Shown: positions 1 through 11,900 of the stretch, piece by piece | Position numbering within the stretch: the first letter of the stretch is position 1 | Layout: each line of letters begins with the position of its first letter | Origin: Undaria pinnatifida | Lineage: Eukaryota > Sar > Phaeophyceae > Laminariales > Alariaceae | DNA: 64,000 nt | Assembly: GCA_012845835.1 (NCBI GenBank) | Contig: JABAKD010000010.1 | Location: 8,296,599-8,360,598 of the forward strand | Reading direction: 5' to 3' | Translations under genes and position numbers: made by a program | The notes under the pieces: model-generated | The model's database searches: none | What the model was told of the DNA's origin: nothing | What the model saw: only the letters and a program-made list of their open reading frames with translations

Positions 1-386
1 TCAGGAGACGAGTGCACTGACAGAGGGGAGAGGGGTGGCAAGCCTGCCCCGCGACCCACTCAACTACTCCGATTATATAATCTTCCTAAAATATGGGGTG
101 CTCAATGGGTGCCTCGCCTTGTCTACGAATCTGCCCCGTGCGGTCAGTCTACGATAGCTCCTAGGATAGCTCCTAGGCATCCTATACACTACTAGGCTTC
201 TCGTGTCGTGTGCTAGCAGCAACTCTCGGAATCATCTCTTTTCCACCTCAACGGTATGTATCTCCTTCTACATCGTAGAACGTTGCTGTTCATAGGCCTA
301 CGTTGTTGTACATATTACAGTATACAAGTAATAGTACGTGAGCTCAATCCGCCCTCGCTTTTGGCAACATCCGTTTGACGTACTAT
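1..386. other. Intergenic or intron DNA, no gene seen
   Basis: No open frame with coding character and no recognisable repeat apart from short palindromic stretches. It may be an intron of the + strand gene whose last exon lies at 1142-1511. Confidence 0.4.
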
Positions 387-720
387 GCCCCGGTGGTCTA
401 GTGGTTACCTCAAGTACTACTAGCGTTGGTCCTTGAGTTCGATTCCCACCGTGGTGAGAGTTTCACTTTATTTGCAAAAATGCAACAAAAGGATCAACTG
501 CTGAGAGCGCCTAGCAGCGTGGGTATTTATAGGTACAATTCGACGCGAGTCGACGAGGGAAGAAAATAACGCTGAAATTTTCTCGCCATAAAAATGAAGG
601 CATGTACCGTAGTGGGGAGGGGGGGGAAGGGCCCGCTATGTGACCCCGGATCTGAATAACTACCGTAAGGGGGTGCGAGAGTACAAGGATAATAAATGGG
701 ATGATGAAAAGAAAAAAAAA
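387..720 (+). mobile_element. tRNA-derived SINE, copy 1
   Basis: The head (387-452) looks like a tRNA gene. It has an A-box-like TGGTCTAGTGGTT and a B-box-like GAGTTCGATTCC, with a start close to tRNA-Glu. The body is shared with 26095-26423: it holds a GTCGACGAGGGAAGAAAAT block and a GCCCGCTATGTGACCCCGGA block, and it ends in an A-rich tail at about 708-720. A tRNA head, an unrelated body and an A tail define a SINE. I could not find a convincing target duplication for this copy. It is not a functional tRNA gene because the head lacks a closing acceptor stem. Confidence 0.8.
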
Positions 721-1141
721 ATGCCATGTTGTGTTAGGTTTTGACTCTTAATAATGAAAACTTACTAAAAACCGGCGGCCGGTTTATTACACGGCTTGCA
801 AAGATGAGCATCGACCCTAATTTCGTCGAACTCACAGCTGACGTCGTTAGAATATTTTGATGAAATACCCCCTTTGGAACTGCAACTTTGATATAGATGT
901 ACCCCGGATGTGCACTACTGGTATTTATCTGCACTCACGTTTTCGGGGACATGAATTGATATTTATACCGTAATAGGGTAGACTCATTTTCGCGGTCTGA
1001 ATGCACCCAAGTGTCGGGGACGAATCAATTACTGGGGATGCGTTTTGCGAGTGGTAAAAGGTTTTGTCTAACGTTTTGGTGATTTTCGATCCTAACCCCA
1101 CGGCAACGTGGTGCCCTCCAACGTTTTGGCAACTGCTTCAG
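721..1141. other. Non-coding stretch with a dispersed repeat piece
   Basis: Positions about 790-850 (CTTGCAAAGATGAGCATCGA and on to ACTCACAGCTGACGT) recur at 29415-29475 with few changes, so this is a fragment of a dispersed repeat. The rest is probably intron leading to the acceptor at 1140-1141. Confidence 0.5.
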
Positions 1142-1511
1142 GTCGTGGGGTCCCGGCTACGCGCCGTTTGTGCCGCAGCTGCTACACGCAGCCGACAAGC
1201 CCAAGGAGCGCATCAGCTACGACCGCCTCGACAGCTGCACGGAGCGCGACACCACCCACGGCGCCGGTGGCGCCGGCGGCAGCTCCGGCTGTGCTCAGTT
1301 AACAACGTCGAAGCAGCGCTTGGTGGAGGAGGAGGAAGCTGAGGACAGCGCTGCCGAATCTGGTGCGGACGCGGACGGTATGGGTGGCAGCGGTGGAGGT
1401 GGTGGTGGTGGTGGAGGTCGGGTTGGTACCCTTCCGTCGTTCCCTCGCTCGTTTTCCGCCGGTACTGCTAAGGCGGCGGCGGTCAACAAGAAGTTCGCCT
1501 GGGTCCCGTGA
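1142..1511 (+). CDS. Terminal exon of an unrecognised gene (5' part outside window)
   Basis: A GC-rich open stretch follows a plausible acceptor (ACTGCTTCAG ending at 1141) and stops at TGA 1509-1511, giving about 122 codons. The start of the translation reads SWGPGYAPFVPQLLHAADKP. After that come an acidic run (EEEEAED), a glycine run of about nine residues, and a C-terminus ending KKFAWVP. Third-position GC matches the exons of the FN3K and NudC genes in this window, unlike the flanking DNA. I do not recognise the family. The low-complexity Gly/Glu half is probably a disordered tail. The exon could be spurious, since the acceptor and frame rest on codon character alone. Confidence 0.45.
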
Positions 1512-4500
1512 TGAGATACGAAAAACGCTGCTACCCACAGGCCGTCGCTCAGCAACGATTAAAGGGGTGTCTTCTTCGTCACCACCCACTCGCTCGCTAT
1601 CTATCATAGGGCGTCCTCACGCGAGCGAGAATAGGCAGGCAGGGAGGCAGGCGCTCGATTAAGTACGAGCGTGGCCGCCCTGCCGTCCGCGCAGTGTAGG
1701 ATTGTTTGGCGAGACCTTTTAAGTGCGGGAATAGGGGCCGTGGCGGTTCAAACGCACGCAATAAATGAAATAAAAAAACACACACCCATGGAAGGTGGGA
1801 GGGAAAGCAGGCGAGCGGAGGGGGGATGGCGACGGGCATCCCCGCTCCCCTCGTTGTTTTGCCCGCCTGCGTTCCGGTAGAGGCAAGCAACTTTGGGTTG
1901 GAGTCTGCGAGAAATGTTCACGATCGTGGGAAGGGGGGGGGGGGGGGGGGGAAGGGTTAGGAGGGTGATGGAGCGAGGTGCGGGAGGGGGATGGAAGGGG
2001 GTGTAAACACGATATTACATACTTGGCGATTTGTACAGCAAACGGGGGACCAACTCGTAACGCCTTCATGTTTTCGCGCTGAGGAGGAGGGGGGGGAGTG
2101 GGGTGGTTGTCGCTGGTCGCCGCCAGGCGAAGAGGCTTACTTCGCCCTGATTGCTTGCTGTGAGAAGTTGTAGATTTTGATTTATTTTATTTGCATAGCA
2201 TGCCTTCGACTTTCGTTTCGTTCGGGCCCTACAAAATAGTGTTTGTTTCTCGATGTTGTGCGATGAAACTGTCCGGCAAGGAGGTGGTTGGGGTACTCGC
2301 ACGAAGCGTGTAATGGAAGTTTCGTTTCGACCGCGGACGGACGGCGGTGGTTAGACAGGTTGATGGGTGCCCAAACCAAGGCACATTTATTCTTCGGTAG
2401 TGACTGACGGATGCTATCGAGGCGCGTTTATTTATCGGTAGTGTGTGACTGCGGGATGCTATGGAGTACATTTATTTGCCTGTAGTGTCACTTGTGGATG
2501 CTATCAAGAAACGTTGTCCGTTGCCCACATCAAACGGGGAACACGAGGTGTGCATACAGCAGCACTGCCAGTAGTATATGTCGCAGGTGTTCCTGAGGAG
2601 GCCAGGCTAGTCTGTGGCCAGGACTCAACCATAATTTTCCCGTCGTTAGTTGGGAGGCAGCGGTAGGTAGCAGGCGGGCTTTCGGTTTTCGACGTGCCGA
2701 GGCCTTGCATAATGTACGAGCTCGCTTAGAAAAGGCGACGAGGCGGGGCGACGGCGACTGCAGGGGTGGGGGTTGGGAGCGACGAGCAGTCGTCACGTGT
2801 TGCTGTGGTGACTGTGGTGTGCAGTGCTAGGTGCAGCAGGCGTTACGTGTAACGGGAGGGGGGGGTATTTCCAGTTTGGAGTCGGAGCTTGAGTTGTTTA
2901 TTGTGCGGGGTTGGAGGTGGCTATCAGAGCTTTAGGACTGAATGTAGCTTTTCACACCTTGGTGGTGTTTGTTTATGGTTTGTGTGAAAAAAAACGTGGT
3001 TGGAAGAGCTCTTAAGTAGTAGAGAGCTTTTGATGTGCCTGATACTCCGGAGCAGGTGTTAATTGTTGCGTTGTATACGACGGCAGCAGGACTATAACGA
3101 CAATTGTTGGTCTTCATCTCTGGCGGCGGTTGTCTGGCTGGCTAACTTATTAAAGAGTCGAAATAAACAAAATCGGTAGCAGACCATTTTTTCGAACACT
3201 CGAGTTGGCTAGCTGGCGTTTTTGTCGAGGTGGTAGGGGCTGGCTGGCTGGCTTACGAACAGATCGAAATATCAATATCATTAGGTACCAGGCCGTCTTT
3301 AGTGTCGAAACAAGTTGACAAGCAGGCGTTCTTTGTTGGGGTGGTGGTGGTGGGGGCTCTTCGCGGGACAGACCACCGACAAAAGGATGCAGGAATGGGG
3401 TAGAAACGCGGTCATGCGTTGCTTGAGCACTGAGAAATTTGTGCCTTTTGGGAAAGAGCTATATGTTGGTATCATAGCTGTGGAGCTAGCTGTGGGTCGC
3501 ACCCGGGCGTAAGGAGTGCCAATATTCCTTCTATATTCTGCCGTTTTGTTTGGTACTAATGTCGGTACGCAAGTTTAGTTTTTTTTTTGCGTCGAATCTA
3601 CTTGTCTTTTTTTTTCTCTTCAAAACCTGGAAGACAAAGCGTGTCGGTAGCGCTGGACGCACGGGTTCGGATTGATTGGTGGGCATGAGGGAGGAAGCGT
3701 GACGGGGAGAGGGTAGGGGGGAACCGGCGATAGTCCCTGCTCTGGCTGTCGTTGTGTCTGACTCGCGGTATATTGTTTTGTGTGACGTTTGATTTGACGA
3801 TAACGACGACGAGGGAGTTGGTTGTTGCCTGTTACGGCTCTTAACATGTGCTTTTTCGTGTTCTTCTGAAACGCGAAGAAGTCTGTGGCCGGAGGATTGG
3901 ATTGAATTTTGTTTTTGGCCGGTTAGCATTTTAAGCAGTTGGGTTGTAGTGGTGGTGGTTTTAGATGAGTGGGCAAATAACGGGGCTTTAAGTATTTGGG
4001 TGGCCGTATTAAACGGGGAGTCGTCCGGCTGGCACGTCACTCCTTGTACTTTTAAGAGGACCTTCTTTCAGAGGTGCGAGGCTTTACCCGGATACGAGAA
4101 GAGAAGGAGGATAGATCGCCATGCCACAACCACGAATTGAAACGAAACAAAACACGCAAGCAGCTGCCACTTGGCGCAACAATGGTTCGTTTTATGTTGG
4201 TTGCGCCGCGGTCGATGCTCCTTCCCCCCCCCCCCATCCACCCACCCAGCCACCGCTGGCCACACTCCCTCGCTGCCGGTGCTGGGTTCGTCTAGCGGTA
4301 CAGCAGGAGCAGTTACTATTTTTTGGAGTAGGATTGGTCAGAACGTCTGAGCCAGTGTTCTTTTCACGACCAGTTGAGTTTTTTTCGTAGAGATCATGTA
4401 CTCCGGTATGGAATGGGCATGGTACTATATATTGGGTGGTCATTGGAGGCGGTCGATGGAAGGGCGTGCCTGTCTTTCTTTGGTTTGATGTGGGTTTGTG

Positions 4501-5913
4501 TGGGTTGGGGATGGTGAAGAATCTCGAAGACTCCTATTTTTTCACTGGTAGTGACCCGTTTTTTTTTTCGCGTGCTTTTCATTTTGTTCGGTGTTGTTTT
4601 TCCCCACCTTTCACGAGTGGAGAAAGGAGAGCGTTATTAGTACGACAAAAATACATGTCTCACTATCTGCTGGAAGTGCGGGGTTGCGCTCCACAAAATA
4701 CTTTTTCACAATCATGAGTGGAGGAATAAGAGCAAAACATGTATCATGTCTTGTTTGTTTCCTGCTCGATCGCAAGAAGACGAGCACCTACGTCGAGCAG
4801 CAGCATTGTCTTGAGTGCCTCAGTAAAGAAAAGCGAATTAAACAAGATATCCTACTTATCACGCCCACCCCTTTCCTCGACGACCATACAATACACATAA
4901 CCATGCCACCTTGGAGAGTACGCTCTCCCGACGACACAAACACACACGAGGCAACCGTGATATCACGAACAAGGAAACAAAACACACCCTTTTCTCTGTC
5001 TCGTCTCTCCGTCTCTGTCAGGGTGTATCTCGCTCATCTCCAGTCGACGCATACTACGGTAGGCGCGCACCCATGTTTTCTGAGGCTCCTCGATTGAGGT
5101 TCATGCGCCTCACCCAGAACCTGGCTTGAGAAAAAATCAAAGAGCAAACCGATAAAAAATCGTATGGCCTACGTATACACCCAATCAGATGCCACACACA
5201 TTGTGTCATTGTAAAACACACATGACATTCCAACCATGTTGGGTAGTTACCGCTTTAGTTCCTCACTGCAGGGTCCCTGCCAGTCATATATGTTTTGGTC
5301 GAAACGTGCTGCAGTGGGTAATTACCCCGAGTTAAGAGTATTCGGGAGTAAAGACCGGCCAGCCCGGCATGTCCCGACACACTAAAGGCTATATATTTCC
5401 CACTATAGATAAGAGCGCTTTTACCGCATGTTTCGGCTTGTCACGGGGCGCTCTTCAATCGGGGTACCCATTGCGCCCGCATCGTCGCCTGCGCCAATGG
5501 GATGCGTCTTTCTGTCTCCCTCTGCCTCTCTTTGTCTCCTGATGCCTCTCTCCGCTACAAATATGGCCATCGCGCCATACACGCGTGTATGCAACCTGAA
5601 TACAGAGCCCTTTTCGTTTCTCGCCAGAGTGAAAAAAAAGGAGTTACAAAAACGGAGATAAAAGTGCTACGAAGACATATGAGGCCTTGCAGACTTCGCC
5701 CGGTTCGGGGTTAACCTACTCGGAATCATTGCGGGATACATTTTTGCAGCAGGGAAATGGTCAAGAGCCTTGACTCTTACTACTGCCGCTGCTGCTGGCT
5801 ACTACTACTACTTACTACAACTGCCGTAAATGCATGCACCAGCCATGCGTTGCATCAGCAGTATCACCACGACACCACCACCACACAACACCAGGATGGC
5901 GTGCTGTTTACCA
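1512..5913. other. Non-coding region between two convergent genes
   Basis: It probably includes the 3' UTRs of the gene ending at 1511 and of the - strand gene ending at 5914. It holds a 19-base G run (1933-1951), long T and G tracts, and the repeat copy at 5085-5190. The longest open frame (4591-5097, 168 codons) has no coding-like composition and no recognisable domain. No gene could be supported. Confidence 0.5.
5085..5190 (+). repeat. Dispersed repeat family R1, copy 1
   Basis: It contains CTGAGGCTCCTCGATTGA, then a CCTCACCCAGAACCTGGCTTGAG-like block and GGCCTACGTATACA. The same order of blocks is seen at 6750-6860 and 55830-55960, ending in a CCATGGYCTAGGTATA-like motif. Function unknown. 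Confidence 0.55.
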
Positions 5914-8900
5914 TTACAGGCGGAGGATCTGCTCCATCATGCGCTGGGCCTGCGTCATGTACATCCCGCCGAACAGGACGTGGTGGTTCAAGATGTGGTA
6001 GACGTTGTAGACCACCTGTCGCTCTTCGTGGCCCTCCGGTAGCGGCCACTCCTTCTCGTACCTGCGCCGGAAGTCGTCATCATAGTTGCCGTCGGCGTCG
6101 TCATCGCTATCGGAATCGTTATCGTTATAGATGTTGGTATCGTCATGATCGTTGTCGTTATCGTCATCGTTATCGCTATCGGTAAGGTCATTATCGCTGT
6201 AATCGTTGTCGTTGTCGTTATCGCTATTGTTATCGCTATCGCTATCGTCGTCGATTTCGTTTTTGTTATCATTGTCGTCACCGTTGCACAAGGAGGGGGC
6301 CCTCCCCCGTTGCCACAAGGCGGCGGACCCCCCCCGTTGCCATAAGGTGGGGGGCCTTCCCCTTCGAGGCAAGTTGGGGAACTGCCCCGCCTTTACTGAA
6401 GGTGGGGGCCTCCCCGCCCTACCACAAGGTGAGGGATATCCGCCCTTGCCACAACGGGGGGGGAGGGGCGGGTAGCCCACCTTCTAGATGTCTTGTCTCA
6501 AGGCCAAGAACATCCAAAACAAAAACATATAAGAGAACATTCGACCGGGATACCATACCACGACCACTGCCTGTAATCCATCCTGCCTGGTCGGATATGC
6601 AGAGGCATAGAAAATCAGGAGGATACGATACCAATAATAACACTGCAAATCTACATCTAGAGAACAGCCGACCGCGGCACGTCACTATTGCACTACTTGC
6701 AGCAGGAGCATGTCAGGTAGAAGTGCATAAGGTTTGCATCATGTTTGCTATGAGGTTCCTTACTCAAGGAGCTATATGCCTCCCCCAAAACCTGCCTCGG
6801 GTAAAACTAAAAGTCATGCACGATGAGCAATCCCATGGCCTAGGTATACAACCAAAAACAAAAAAATGTTGCAAAAAAAAGAACGAAACATCGGACGATT
6901 TCGGGTTAAGAAGCCCCCGCCCACCATTAAAAAAACACGATCCCGCCAAAACCTGCTACCGCTACCGTAGCAGGCGCAAGTGGCCACTACACTACACTGC
7001 TACACCGTCAAGGGCCGGATATGCAAATGCAAAGAAGACCAGGAGGGCATCTACGAAGGAGAACTACACACAAACCCACCCGCCGAAGACCATTCGACCG
7101 GGATACAGTACCTACGTCGTACCCCGCTTACCGACAGGCAAATGCCTAGAACACCATGAGGGAGCGAGTAGTACTACCAAATATACTACTGTGGTGTAGC
7201 TCCGCTAGGAAGTCGCGCTGGTGGATACTTGTAACTGCCACGAACCCAATTCAACCCAACCCAACCCTGCTGGTCATACTGTCATACTGCTGTTCTGCTA
7301 TACTAGTGCTGCTGTCTCAGTGGTAAAAAATATTCATTTATATTTTCATTATTCTTTTTCGGAGACCCCGGGTGGTCGAGCGCGACGTACGGGAGATTTG
7401 AGGTTCGGCTCGGTCTTGCGAGGGTAAAAAGAAGCCGCTGTTTGCTTGGCGCCAATCATAAATTAGAAATCCCCTTCGCTCGAAAAACAATATTTACACC
7501 CGCACATTATTTTGGAATACCGCAACGCTCACCCTCGGTAGAAGGCGGCCGGGAAGCCCCCGAAAACGTGCGTCATGCCGAGATCCACTTCCCTGTCCCC
7601 GTAGTACGTTGCCGGGTCGAAGATAACGGGGTCGCTCTCCGGCCCGACAAACCCCTGGTTGCCCCCCCACAGGTCTCCGTGCACCAGGCACGGCTGCACC
7701 TCGTGCTTTGACAGGATTGACCTCGTCTTCCAAACAGAGCCGAGCGGTGGGTGAGGTAGAGGATTTGGGGGGTGGGGTGAGGTAGGGTGGGAGTTAAAGT
7801 GAGAGCGAAAGTGCGGGTGGTGGTGAGAGTAAGAGTGAGTGGGGGGGTTGGGGGGGTTCGTAGAGGAGTTGGGCGGTGTGGGGTGGGGTAGGGTGGCGTT
7901 GGGGGAGGGTAGGGGTGAGGTTGGGAGTGAGAGTGAAGGTGAGAGTGAAAGCGCGGGTCGGGGTGGGGTAGAGTGGTCTTGGGGTTGGGTGGGTTGGGTT
8001 TGGTAGACCAGTTGGGGGGTGGGGGTGGTGGTGGTGTAAGGTGGGGGTGAGGGTGAAAGATAGAGTGAAAGTGAGAGGGCGAGCGGGAGTTAGGGTGGGG
8101 GTGAAGTAAGGCGGGAGGAGTTGGGCGGGGTGGGTTTGGTAGACCAATTGGGGGTGGATGGGGTGGGGGGGAAGTTGGGAATTAGAGTGAAAAAAAGAGT
8201 AGAGTGAGAGCATGGATGAGGACAGGGTGGGGTACGATAGGGCTTAAGTGGGGTAGGTGCGGCAAAACAGTTGGAGGGTGGTGGGGGGGTAGGGTCGGCG
8301 TGAGGGTGGAAGAGAGTGGGATAGAAACGGGGAGAGCGCAGGTGCGGGTGGGGATGGGGTACGGTCGGAGTGAGGGTGCAAGAGAGGGGAAGAGAGAAAG
8401 CGAGGCTGGGGTCGAGATGGGGAGGGGCGGGGGATGGGCGAGGGGGGAGGGTGTACTCACTTCATGCATAGCCGTATTGGTATGAGCATAGACCTTGCAT
8501 CCATACAGTGCCGGGACGGAGCCCTATCTGGCAGACATCGCGTGCACCAAGCGCGAAGCGCCGTGAGGTGATCAGCGAGCCGAATGAATGGTGAGCTGCA
8601 TCCAACCACCAACCACTTGTGGGGTGGACTTCCGCACCTTGTGAGTACTTTCTTGCATGAGGATGCCAGCTTTGAATGACTCTTTTTTTCTGGTGTGGCT
8701 GAAACAGAGACAGCAACGGGAATACAATGCAGCTGCCTCGTGGGTGCCTTACCAGAAGCACACGACGTGAGATGTGATCCCCTTTGCCCGGAGTTATGGT
8801 TCACCCTTTCGCACAAAATGATCCAAATTGATCACCATCTCGGGTACCGCCAAAACGTAAAAGCGAGAAAAAAACAGACGATACTCAGTTGGTCTAGCTC

Positions 8901-11900
8901 ACGTAGTGGGAGGCGTGCTCTACAGCGTTGCAGCCGAACGGTGCCAACCCCAGCATCGCAGCAGCAGCCGCAGCGGCGGCGCGGGGTAGGGGCGAGGGGG
9001 GGCGTTCCTATGATATCAGAATCGACCGAGGAAGCGCCGGCACAAGCGGTTGGGCGTCACCCAGCAACCGTACTTGCGGAACGATTCGAAACACAAAGCA
9101 CAATCGCAAACGACGGAAGCTTGTGATGGCGGTGGGCGTGGATGAAGCCAAAAGAGCCACAGTCTCTGGGAACAACCAAGACAGCAAGAGAGAGTTGGCC
9201 CACGCACACGAGAGAGATCGAGACATACAACGAGAGAGAAAGAGCGCCCCCCCGGGCCCCTGTCCCTCCTTTCCCCACCCGCCCCCCCTCCCCGCCGTAG
9301 ATACACACCTTCTCGACGACCTTGTCGACGTTGTGGTAGACAGCACCGTTCTGCTGGCTGAGCCGGATCATGTGCTTCAGCCTCTTGTCTACCCAGAAGT
9401 CTACCCAAGAGTCCGTCCACCCGTTGGGCTGTGCGGTGGCTGCGGAGCTCGAACAACAGGGCATGTGCACGGGGAAAGCACGGTGAAAAGCAAGCGTGAA
9501 AAGTCGCAAAAAAAAATCGAAACAAAGTATGATACACATAAAATCGCAAGAAGGAGCCCGTACGCACCATGTACCACTCTGTCCGCCGGAAAAACAAGAA
9601 CCGTGTGGGTACTAACACGAAAATCCAAACGATCCTTACATTGCCGAACAGGGTGCTACGCATTATACGTCGGAACATCACATCCTATCACACCAGCTAA
9701 CAGGTATCCCATGCTATCCAGAATCGGCTCGATGGCTACACTATTACTGCTGTACTAAGCACCATCTCATAACGTACACGTCTCGATAGTTTCGGCATCT
9801 TGCGCATGATACCTCCGATCGTGTTGTCCACGTGGAAGCCGTACTTCCCGTTAGGGCTGAGGCTGCGGTGCATCTGCGCCAGTTGCGCGCCCATCAACTC
9901 CGATTTTCCCTCGGACGATCGACCCCCCATGTTCAGGTGCTCAAAGACTGCGTAGCATCCTGGAACAGTACCATAGCAGCCGTTCGGGCGGGCGGGAAAA
10001 GGGAGAGATAAAGGTGAGGGGGAGAGGGGGGTTCGAGCAATGTTTAGGGATAAAAGGAAGGGGGCGGGGGATGGGGAGAGGGTGCGCAGGGCTTTGTCGC
10101 GCTTTAGGTACTTGCTGCAGCGCTGCGGTAGTTATCATGCGCTTGGGTGTAATGCTGTCTTCGGAACATCGATCTCTCGAATTCGTAGGGTCGCTTGTTT
10201 CGCCGACATAAACAAAAACGCTCGCGTCGACGCTAGCGCAAGGCACCGTTGCCGTCTCTAAGAGGAATGCGGCGGTTTTCCCCTCGGCGATCCCAATACC
10301 ATCCCCACGCTGACCCGTAACCCCATCCCGTATGTCAGACGTTATCCCATCGCTTGTCATCTCATCCGATCCGATCCCGCCTCACCTCATCCCATCCCAC
10401 CCAATCCCACCCCCCCCCTTCCCATCTCATCCCATTCCATCCCCCTTCAATCCCATATCCATGCACTCCCCTCCCACCCAAAACCCGTCCGATATGCCAT
10501 CCGATCCCACGGCACACATCCCCTTCCACCCCATCCCATATATCACCCCATCCCACCCTGTCCCATCCTACCTCATCCCATCCCACCGCACGCACCCCTC
10601 TCTACCTCATTCCATCTTGTCCCATCCTACATTATCCCCATATCTCATCCCATATCTCACCCCATTTCATCTCATCCCATCATGTCTCACCCCATCCCCT
10701 CCCGAATCCCATCCCATACCATCCCCTTTCTATCCTATCCCATCCCATTCAATCTCCTTTCCATACAATCCCATAACTACTCTTATCCCACTCCATCCCC
10801 ATCCCATCCCACCCCCCTCCCACCCCCTATCACCCCTCTCCCACCCGATTGCATCCTTATTATTTGCCCATCCAACCCCACCCCAACCCACAACCCGCTC
10901 CATCCCATCCCAGCCCTTGCCTCCCATCCCATCCCGTCTCCCTCCCTTCTCGTCCCATTAGATGCACACCTCCTGGTCCGTCCCCGCCGCAGATGGGACG
11001 GGGCACCCGGATGGCGTTGGCGTCGTACATTGCCTGGAGACCTGCACGCTCCGCCTCCAGCATCTTAGCGCCGGAGGGGCCTGCTTTCTTGAAAAAATAC
11101 TGTGGCCGCGTGTATGCAAGGTGTATCGTATCAGGTGTTTCGCCGTGTCGCCACGTGAAGCGGCAGCGACGGGAGGGGGGGGAGGGGGCGGTAGGAGGGT
11201 AAGATGGGGGGCGTTTGGAGGGGAATGGAGGGGAGGAGACGGGAGGCGAGTATGGTAGGAGGGGAAGGAGGGGGGCATTGGGAGGAAACGGAGGGGAGAG
11301 GGCAACGGGAGAATGAGGTTGCTTGGTGCACATGTGTGTGTCCGGTCGGTTTCGATGTCGGTGGTATATGCACGCGCAAGCATTGCTATTAAATAGGGCA
11401 GGTTGAAGTGATAGCAGTTGGGACGGCCAAGCGCAAGGGAACACATATACACATGATGTTACTCGGTTTTCTATTGGCGACGCGGGTACCCTCCCGCGCG
11501 CGTGACGACCTCCACATTTTCGTAACCGCTGCACTCGAGAAACAAAACACAAGCCGTGTCGTGCGGCGGACGCGGTGCTCTGGTATACACCTCCGCACGA
11601 TACATATATACCCCTGATATAGAGACACTGTAGAAAATGTCTGTGCGGGCCTCACGACCAACATCAAAATTGGTCAACGAAAAAACGGCAAGCCAAAGGC
11701 AGGCGTAATGCACGCCTTAGGCAACCCTCGAACACCGTGTACCATCCTTCTACCGATAACACCAAACCGAACACAATACTGGTACCAGGTATTCTACTCC
11801 AGCTAAAAATCTACAACAGCCTGCAGGGTCCTAACGAATAAAACCTGCCCCGCGTAAAAACCAGGCAAAATAACCCGAAAATAACAAGCTACAAAAACAG

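Noticed and set aside
387-452. A tRNA-Glu gene
   Set aside because: A- and B-box-like words are present, but the acceptor and anticodon stems do not close, and the same head starts longer dispersed SINE copies.
4591-5097. A 168-codon + strand open frame
   Set aside because: AT/GC composition and codon use match the flanking DNA, no domain is recognisable and no splice partners are seen.
5914-6480. A 188-codon - strand frame with an Asp/Asn-rich acidic N-terminal half
   Set aside because: Only 5914-6061 is coding. The upstream part is the ATCGTT hexamer array and a minisatellite in an intron; the acceptor AG lies at 6063-6062.
10332-10961. A 209-codon Ser/Pro/His-rich + strand frame
   Set aside because: It is a read-through of the CCCATCC tract on the strand opposite FN3K, inside one of its introns.
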